A DNA stretch of 64,000 nucleotides from DASSUW01 sp963740605 (GTDB lineage Bacteria; Actinomycetota; Thermoleophilia; Solirubrobacterales; Solirubrobacteraceae), in the NCBI GenBank assembly GCA_963740605.1, contig CAVUFC010000002.1:1-64000 (forward strand). The letters are read 5' to 3'. The notes under the pieces were generated by a model. That model was not told where the DNA came from and did no database searches. It saw nothing but the letters and a program-made list of their open reading frames with translations. Position 1 is the first letter of the stretch. The number at the start of each line of letters is the position of its first letter. The position numbers and the translations under genes were made by a program. Below, piece by piece: positions 58,629-64,000 of this stretch.

Positions 58629-59582
58629 GTGGGAGGTCTCGCACGACGCATCGTCTTCGCCCCTGTCGTCTTGGTTGTCGTGGCCGTCGTCATCTACGGC
58701 GGGCTGCGGATCCTGCGGCCGGATCTCTATTCCGGCGACCCGCTGCTCGGCGGGATCGTGCACGACCTCAACCACGCTCTGCTGCACCTCGATTTCGGCT
58801 GTGCACCGCCCGGCGGAACCGGGTCCGGCGCCAGGCCCAGCGGCGCTTGCACGCCTCTCCGAGTCGTGTGGCAGCGCGGTATAGCGGCCGACATCTGGCT
58901 GCTGGTCGGGTCGATCGTCATCGGTGTCGTCGTCGGCGTCCTGGGTGGGCTGTGGTGCGCCGGGCACCCGCGGACGCTGCGGGCCCGTGCACTGCAGACT
59001 GGAGCCGCACTGGCCTACTGCGCGCCCGTGTACTTCGTGGGCCTGGCGCTGCTGTACCTCTTCAATCCCGACTTCGGAAAGTTCCCCGTCCCCTTCTTCT
59101 TCGACGCCGTGTCGCGCTGGGCCTCGCCGTTCACGGATCCGTGGTCGTGGCTGCGCACGATGCTCGTCCCGTGGCTGGTCCTGGCCGCGCCGCTGGCCGG
59201 CATGTGCCTGCGGATGACGCTGGCCATGGCCCGCGAGATCACAGAGGAGGACTACGTCCGGACCGCCGTCGCGAAGGGCTTGCCCCCCGGCCGGGTCATG
59301 CGCCGCCACGTCGGCCGGCCGACGTTCGGCGCGACGGTCTCCTTCGCACCCGTCACGCTGCCGCTGTTCCTCACCAACGTCATGCTCGTCGAGCAGGTGT
59401 TCTCGGTCCCCGGGTTCTTCTACTACGTGTGGGCTGCGATCGGCCACAACCACGAGAACGCCATCAACCTGCCGATCGTCATCGCGGCTGCGCTGTGGAT
59501 GACGGCGCTCCTGATCGTCCTCGGGATTCTGGCCGACGCAATCGCCGGGCGGCTCGACCCGCGCGTGCGCGGCGCGTTCTAG
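58629..59582 (+). CDS. Oligopeptide-type ABC transporter permease (DppB-like)
   Basis: This 317-residue membrane protein has six hydrophobic segments. The cytoplasmic EAA-loop EEDYVRTAVAKGLPPGRVMRRH and the C-terminal PLFLTNVMLVEQVFSVPGFFYYV are typical of DppB/OppB permeases. The periplasmic loop after segment 1 has two Cys. GTG 58629 gives a normal N-terminus (GGLARRIVF). A second permease, ATPase and binding protein are missing on both sides, so the gene is stranded. The lone binding protein at 33058 is of the matching transporter class. Confidence 0.82.
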   Translation: MGGLARRIVFAPVVLVVVAVVIYGGLRILRPDLYSGDPLLGGIVHDLNHALLHLDFGCAPPGGTGSGARPSGACTPLRVVWQRGIAADIWLLVGSIVIGVVVGVLGGLWCAGHPRTLRARALQTGAALAYCAPVYFVGLALLYLFNPDFGKFPVPFFFDAVSRWASPFTDPWSWLRTMLVPWLVLAAPLAGMCLRMTLAMAREITEEDYVRTAVAKGLPPGRVMRRHVGRPTFGATVSFAPVTLPLFLTNVMLVEQVFSVPGFFYYVWAAIGHNHENAINLPIVIAAALWMTALLIVLGILADAIAGRLDPRVRGAF

Positions 59583-59748
59583 AGCCTGTCTCGAAACGGT
59601 AGGCGCGAGGGCGGAGCTCGTCGAGGATCGGCCGATCCATGCGAGCCGTGCAACGGTTTGCCGCGACCGTGAATCCCACACGCGACCCAGCGGCGAGCGC
59701 ACTCAACTTCCAGCGCGGCTGGACCGATACTGCTTGAGATCGTACGTA

Positions 59749-59764
59749 CAGTGTGGGTACACTG
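59749..59764. promoter_or_regulatory. Inverted repeat before the toxin-antitoxin operon
   Basis: CAGTGT-GGGT-ACACTG is a perfect six-base inverted repeat nine bases before the antitoxin start, directly behind the palindrome GTACGTAC (59742-59749). Position and symmetry fit an operator for autoregulation by the antitoxin/toxin complex. Confidence 0.6.
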
Positions 59765-59773
59765 CTTCTCGTC

Positions 59774-60040
59774 ATGAGCGCAACAAAGACCGCCCGCGTC
59801 AATCTTCGCGTCGCACCTGCCGACGATCTGCTGCTGCGCCAAGCGGCCGATCTGCTTGGCGAGAGCCTCTCGGAGTTCCTGATCGAAAGCGGCCGAGAGC
59901 GGGCGGAGCGCCTCGTCGCCGACCGCACACGGTTCGTGCTCGACGAGGCCTCCTGGACCGCGTTCAACGATGCCTTGGATCGGCCAGCTGAGGTCAAGCC
60001 GGAGCTCCGCGAGCTATTCGCGCGTTCGCGGCCTGAGTGA
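59774..60040 (+). CDS. DUF1778 (TacA-like) ribbon-helix-helix antitoxin
   Basis: This 88-residue protein has an N-terminal ribbon-helix-helix domain (TKTARVNLRVAPADDLLLRQAADLLGESLSEFL) and a C-terminal tail (RFVLDEASWTAFNDALDRPAEVKPELRELF) that in TacA proteins wraps around and blocks the GNAT toxin. ATG 59774 starts just behind the inverted repeat. The stop overlaps the toxin start by one base. Confidence 0.9.
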   Translation: MSATKTARVNLRVAPADDLLLRQAADLLGESLSEFLIESGRERAERLVADRTRFVLDEASWTAFNDALDRPAEVKPELRELFARSRPE

Positions 60041-60549
60041 TGGGGCCTAGGTTCGGGGATCCCGAACCACTCGGAGCCGGACACACGCTCGACGGATTCG
60101 ACTGTGGCGTCGAATCCCTGAACCTCTGGCTCACCGAGCCCGCGCGCGGCGCAGGCGCCGGCGGATCGGCACGAGTCTTCGTGACCGTCGACGCGGAGCA
60201 ACAGCGGGTCTGCGGGTACTACGCCCTCGCGGCCGCAGCGATTGCCCGTGAAGAGGCGACTGAGCGTGCCCGCACGGGCCAGCCGCGCCATCCCATTCCG
60301 GCAGTGCTCCTCGCCCGACTGGCCGTCGATGCATCGGTCCAGGGTCACGGGATCGGCGGCTGGCTGCTGCAGGACGCCATGCGCCGCGCGCTCAGCGCGT
60401 CAGAGGCTGTCGGAATGAGGGTCCTTCTCGTCCATGCCCTGGATGACACCGCTCGGAGTTTTTATGAGCGCTGGGGATTTGAGCCGTCCCCGACGGACCC
60501 CCTGAACCTACAGATGCTGTTCAAGGACATCCGCAAGTCGCTCGAGTAG
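60040..60549 (+). CDS. GNAT acetyltransferase toxin (TacT-like)
   Basis: This 169-residue acetyltransferase has the TacT features FDCGVESLNLWL at the N-terminus, VCGYYALAAAAI, LLARLAVDASVQGHGIGGWLLQDAM with the acetyl-CoA site, and FYERWGFEPSP. Related toxins acetylate the amino group of charged tRNAs and stop translation. The ATG at 60040 overlaps the antitoxin stop. It is about 85% identical by eye to the second copy at 60737. Confidence 0.9.
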   Translation: MGPRFGDPEPLGAGHTLDGFDCGVESLNLWLTEPARGAGAGGSARVFVTVDAEQQRVCGYYALAAAAIAREEATERARTGQPRHPIPAVLLARLAVDASVQGHGIGGWLLQDAMRRALSASEAVGMRVLLVHALDDTARSFYERWGFEPSPTDPLNLQMLFKDIRKSLE

Positions 60550-60563
60550 CCACGCGGCGAGAG

Positions 60564-60737
60564 GTGTCGGAGTTTCTGATCGAAAGTGGCCGAGACCGCG
60601 CGGAGCGCCTCGTCGCCGACCGCACCCGGTTCGTACTCGACGAGGACTCGTGGGCGGCCTTCAACGATGCACTGGACCGGCCGGCCGAAGTCAAGCCGGA
60701 GGTGCGCGAACTGTTCGCGCGCTCGCGGCCTGAGTGA
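60564..60737 (+). CDS. Truncated DUF1778-type antitoxin lacking its DNA-binding half
   Basis: From GTG 60564 the frame gives 57 residues (SEFLIESGRDRAERLVADRT and so on to FARSRPE) that match residues 31-88 of the first antitoxin almost perfectly. The N-terminal ribbon and helix that bind DNA are missing: only 14 bases lie between the stop of toxin 1 and this start. GAGAG precedes the GTG and could serve as ribosome-binding site. The toxin-binding tail is intact, so it could still neutralise toxin 2, without binding DNA. It has no promoter of its own. Confidence 0.75.
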   Translation: MSEFLIESGRDRAERLVADRTRFVLDEDSWAAFNDALDRPAEVKPEVRELFARSRPE

Positions 60738-61246
60738 TGAGCGTCAGGTTCGGGGACCCCGAACCGCTCGGCGTCACCCACACGCTCGACGGTTTCGACT
60801 GCGGCGTCGAGTCCCTCAACGTCTGGCTTTCCGAGCACGCGCGCGGTGCTGTCGCGAGCGGGTCGGCGCGCGTGTTTGTGACAGTCGACCGGGAACAAGG
60901 TCGGGTCTGTGGCCACTACGCCCTCGCCGCGGCGGCAATCGCGCACGAACAAGCGACCGAGCGCACCCGAAAGGTTCAACCGCGCCATCCCATTCCGGCC
61001 GTCCTCCTCGCCCGTCTAGCCGTCGACGCATCGATCCAGGGTCACGGGATCGGAGCCTGGCTGCTGCAGGACGCAATGCGGCGCGCGCTGAGTGCATCGG
61101 AGGCCGTCGGAATGCGAGTCGTTCTCGTGCATGCCCTCGACGACGCGGCGCGCGCGTTCTATGAGCGCTGGGGATTCGAGCCGTCCGCGACAGAGCCCCT
61201 CAATCTGCAGATGCTGTTCAAGGACATCCGCAGGTCTCTCGAGTAG
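60737..61246 (+). CDS. Second GNAT acetyltransferase toxin (TacT-like)
   Basis: This 169-residue paralogue of the toxin at 60040 has the same motifs (FDCGVESLNVWL, LLARLAVDASIQGHGIGAWLLQDAM, FYERWGFEPSA). All expected catalytic parts are present, including the Tyr near the C-terminus. The ATG at 60737 overlaps the stop of the truncated antitoxin. Differences between the copies are scattered and mostly conservative, which indicates that both proteins stayed under selection after duplication. Confidence 0.88.
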   Translation: MSVRFGDPEPLGVTHTLDGFDCGVESLNVWLSEHARGAVASGSARVFVTVDREQGRVCGHYALAAAAIAHEQATERTRKVQPRHPIPAVLLARLAVDASIQGHGIGAWLLQDAMRRALSASEAVGMRVVLVHALDDAARAFYERWGFEPSATEPLNLQMLFKDIRRSLE

Positions 61247-61267
61247 GGGCGCAGCCACCGAGCGCGA

Positions 61268-61308
61268 GCGCCCCGGCAGGACTCGAACCTGCGACCTGCC
61301 GGCTTTTT
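61268..61308 (-). other. Stranded 3' half of a tRNA gene
   Basis: On the minus strand the sequence from AAAAGCCGGC to CCTGCCGGGGCG reads as the 3' part of a tRNA: 3' side of the anticodon stem, variable loop, a perfect T arm (GCAGG, TTCGAGT, CCTGC) and the acceptor 3' strand CGGGGCG. No matching CGCCCCG is found on the 5' side, and the preceding sequence to 61356 gives no proper D or anticodon stem. It is probably an attachment-site remnant of an integrated element or a broken tRNA. The rest of 61247-61485 shows no gene. Confidence 0.6.
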
Positions 61309-61485
61309 GGCTTCATAGAGCCAAGCTTGCACCTGCTGAGCTGGACTGAGTTGCCACACTTGTGCGCAGTTCGAGACGCGTGCCGGGACGCATTTCGATC
61401 GCCTTTCCTCGGGCGTAGACCCCGGACCTCGCTCACGAGCTGCGGACGTTGCATCGGCGGATCCGTCCGACGATGATCCATCGAA

Positions 61486-63448
61486 GTGGTGGCGGCGCCT
61501 GCGCAAACGGACGTGTTCCTCAGCTACCGGCACGTCCATGCATCGATGGTTGGGACGATTCGGAGAGAGTTGGAGAAGCGAGGCGTCCGTGTGTGGATCG
61601 ACGAGCAGGACGTCCCGGACTTCGCGGGCATCACCGAGGCGGCGCGCGAGGGAATCGCGCACGCCAAGGCGCTGCTGGCCTACTACTCCGCCGACTACCC
61701 GCTGAGTCGTCCCTGCCAGTGGGAGCTGATCCATGCGTTCTGCGCGGCACACGCCTTTGGGGGATCCAGTCGCACGGTACTCGTGGTGAACCCCCGAAGC
61801 GGGAACGCAGCACGTCGACCCCGTGGCACTGCGCGACGCGAAACACATGTCCATGGTCGCGAGGCCGGTCGATGCCGAGCGCGTAGCGGCGGCTGTGGCT
61901 CATCACGTCGGCGGACTCGAGGGTCTGCTGGGCGCGGCCGGCGAGTTGACGCCACCGTGGCGTCCCGAACCGGCGCTAAGCGCCCCGCGGTTTGTCGGCC
62001 GGAGCAGGGAGATGTGGCGGATCTACAACGCGCCGCACGCTACACATGCCGGGATGACCCAGCCGGCCGTTGGCGCCGGTGCAGTCCTGGTTCGCGGGCT
62101 CGGCGGCGTGGGGAAGTCGCTGCTGGCTCAGGAGGACGCGCTTCGCTTCGGAGCCGCGTATCCCGGAGGCGTCTTCTGGCTGCGGGGTCGCGGCGGCGAG
62201 GGGATCGAACTGTCCGCCGAGCAGCGCGAGGCGGATCGCCACGGCCAACTGGACGCGCTCGCACGGACACTGCTCGGACCTGAGCGGGCGGCGCTTCTCA
62301 CGGACCTTGGTCCGAACGACGTGGCTGCGGTGTTGCGGACGGAAATCGAGCGAGGCGCCGCGTGCCTGTGGGTGGTCGACTACCTGCCCGCAGGACTTGC
62401 CACTGACGAGGTTCGGCAATGGCTGGTGCCGAAGCCCGCCGCGACGCTTATCACCGAGCGCAGCGCCACCTACGGACCCTTGGTCGACGAGCTGGCCCTG
62501 GGCGTACTGACGCGGGCGGAGGGCATCGAGTTGCTGACTGCTCGCCGGCGCCCCGACAGCGCAGAAGACCGGACCGCCGCCGAGGGGCTCGTCGACGATC
62601 TCGGTGGCCATGTTCTCGCGCTGGACGTGGCCGGAGCCGCGCTGCGCTTCCAGTCTTTTCGCGAGCTCCACGCGGCGCTCGCGAATCCCGACGCGGACGA
62701 GCTGGAACTCGCAGCCGCGCTCCAGGAAGAGTTGCCCACTGGACATGAGCGCTCTATCGCGACCACGCTGTCGCGGAGCATCGATCGGCTCGGAGCGGCA
62801 GGAGCCGATTCCCTCAGCCTGGCCGCGGTGCTCGCGTCAGCACCGATTCCGGACACGCTGATTTCCGCAGTGCTCGGCGAGTCCGACGGAGTCGGTATCG
62901 ACATCGCGCGACAGAGTCGGGTTCAGGCACCAGACCAGGCATACGCGCTCTCCCTTGCCGACCCTGTCGAGCAAGGCTCTTGGCGGGTCCACAGGCTGGT
63001 CAGTCGGGCCGTCCGTGCACGGGCGCCCGGCGACGCGCGCCGCGCGGAGCTGCGCGGGGCCGCCGTGCAGGTCCTGACACGGGAGCTTGCCAACCCGCCG
63101 GACGCAAGCGGAAAGGCAACCGTCACGCCCCTCGTCGCACATGCCCGCGAGCTGGCCGCCAGGGACGAGACGCGAGATGAACTCACGCTACTCGGCCGGG
63201 TGGCGTCGCTCGACCATGCGAGCGGCGGCTACGGGCCGGCGGCACGGCTCTGGGAACAGCAGTGGCGCGGGCGGAAGCGGCTTCTGGGCGACGAACACGC
63301 CGACTCATTGGAAGCGGCGAACGATTTCGCGATGGCGCTGTATCTGCAAGGTCAGCTAGGAGAGGCACGCGCGCTCCAGGCATGGGTGCACGACACGTCC
63401 GCACGCACGCTGGGCCGCGAGCACTTCCAGACGTTGACAGCGGCGAAC
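61486..63448 (+). pseudogene. TIR-NB-ARC-TPR (STAND) protein, frameshifted and cut by an IS
   Basis: The 5' part from GTG 61486 encodes a TIR domain (TDVFLSYRHVHASMV, VWIDEQDVPDFAG, YYSADYPLSRPCQWEL). At 61791-61795 a run of five C (four expected) shifts the frame. The next frame continues as EAGTQHVDPVALRDAKHM and gives the NB-ARC part with RFVGRSREMWRIY, Walker A GLGGVGKSLLA and ACLWVVDYLP, then a helical part and the first TPR units (YGPAARLWEQQW, DSLEAANDFAMALYLQGQLGEARAL, REHFQTLTAAN). After 63448 homology jumps to a transposase. The sensor repeats are therefore mostly lost. In intact relatives ligand binding to the TPRs would activate the TIR NADase. Confidence 0.75.
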
Positions 63449-64000
63449 CCGCAGCCGGTGCCGCGCAGCCGGCCCAAACGCCTGAAGGAGGCCAAGCGCC
63501 GCCTGGAGGAGGAGCTCTTTGCCGAGGTGCGCGCCAACCGCGCCTACGAGGCCTACCGGGGGCGCGCGGGCGGATGAAGGACGGTCGGCGCTTCGGCCGG
63601 CCACCGGACCCCTACCAGCCGCCGGGCACCCCGGCGGGTCGCGTCAACGTCACCGACCCGGACTCACGCGTCGTGAAGGGGCTCAGAGGGTTCATCCAGG
63701 GCCACAACGCGCAGGCCGTCACCAACGAGCATCAGGTCGTGATCGCGGCCGAGGTGATGACCGCCGCCCCGGACTTCGGGCATCTGGAGCCGATGCTCGA
63801 CGCCGCCCGACGCGAACTGCATGGCGCCGGAGTCGCCGAGAGACCCGGAGTGTTGTTAGCGGACGCCGGCTATTGGCACCAGCAGCAGATGGAACGGATC
63901 GTCGATCGCGGCATCCCGGTCCTGATCCCCCCGGACGCGAGCAAACGCCGGGGCGCCCGGCCGGGCTGGGACGGCGGCCTTTACACGTTCATGCGCCGCG
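63449..64000 (+). mobile_element. Partial IS1182-type transposase gene
   Basis: The sequence encodes the middle part of a DDE transposase of the IS1182 type: KRLKEAKRRLEEELFAEVRA, RRFGRPPDPYQPPGTPAGRVN, TDPDSRVVKGLRGFIQGHNAQA, LLADAGYWHQQQMERI and VLIPPDASKR. The front end is missing. A frameshift occurs at about 63557-63575 (stop TGA 63575-63577); the downstream frame could be read from ATG 63574. The 3' end lies outside the window. The first 42 codons are in frame with the preceding TPR gene, giving a chimeric ORF. No terminal inverted repeat is visible. Confidence 0.75.

Noticed and set aside
59583..59650. GAGCCTGTCTCGAAAC directly after the DppB-like gene, reminiscent of an insertion-sequence end
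   Set aside because: No matching inverted copy or transposase was found nearby, so a mobile element cannot be supported.
61268..61356. Complete tRNA gene on the minus strand
   Set aside because: The acceptor 5' strand is missing and D and anticodon stems do not pair; only the 3' half is acceptable.

Overview
This is a 64 kb piece of a very GC-rich bacterial chromosome, most likely from an actinobacterium of the class Thermoleophilia (Solirubrobacter/Conexibacter-like). The inference rests on the high GC, many GTG/TTG starts, a mycofactocin operon, lipoprotein-dependent ABC importers, an LCP cell-wall enzyme and RTX/collagen-like secreted proteins. No rRNA, CRISPR array or origin was seen.

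Region A (0.7-21.2 kb) is a catabolic cluster built around the redox peptide cofactor mycofactocin. It holds a ribose-type ABC importer, five short-chain dehydrogenases (SDRs), an Rv0768-like aldehyde dehydrogenase, the operon mftABCDEF with a cofactor-linked SDR, a ferredoxin/P450/flavin-dehydrogenase operon, and small SnoaL-like, EthD-like and alpha/beta-hydrolase proteins. mftA encodes a 50-residue precursor ending in IDGMCGVY. A recurring 15-bp imperfect palindrome (CTGAA-N5-TTCAG type) lies in front of every transcription unit of the cluster, which suggests one regulon. No regulator gene is present in the window. The logic looks like uptake, oxidation of alcohols to aldehydes and acids with mycofactocin as electron acceptor, and hydroxylation and desaturation by P450 and flavoprotein.

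Region B (21.2-34.8 kb) follows a tRNA-His gene. It encodes an almost complete purine-to-allantoate pathway: a three-subunit molybdenum hydroxylase, 8-oxoguanine-deaminase-like and adenine deaminases, uricase, HIU hydrolase, OHCU decarboxylase, allantoinase, allantoate amidohydrolase and a DUF3830 protein. The purine permease here is reduced to about a third of its normal length by two in-frame internal deletions, and a 40-nt REP-like palindrome sits in the start of the adenine deaminase gene.

Region C (34.8-48.9 kb) carries envelope and signalling genes: amidase, cupredoxin protein, RTX/collagen-like protein, LCP protein, a triple-PAS GGDEF/HD-GYP protein and a glutamine amidotransferase. 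Two secreted proteins appear to start at CTG, because only that start gives them a signal peptide.

Region D (49-64 kb) is an accessory, decaying defence-like island. It contains three different TIR proteins: TIR-SIR2 coupled to an nSTAND-WD40 protein, a TIR-DUF4263 (Shedu-like) fusion coupled to an unknown 288-residue partner, and a TIR-NB-ARC-TPR protein cut by an IS1182-type transposase. It also has a tandemly duplicated DUF1778/GNAT toxin-antitoxin module whose second antitoxin has lost its DNA-binding half, a stranded 3' half of a tRNA, and several single-base frameshifts. The two TIR operons with intact effector genes are the best candidates for undescribed systems; the shared operator of region A is the best regulatory find.
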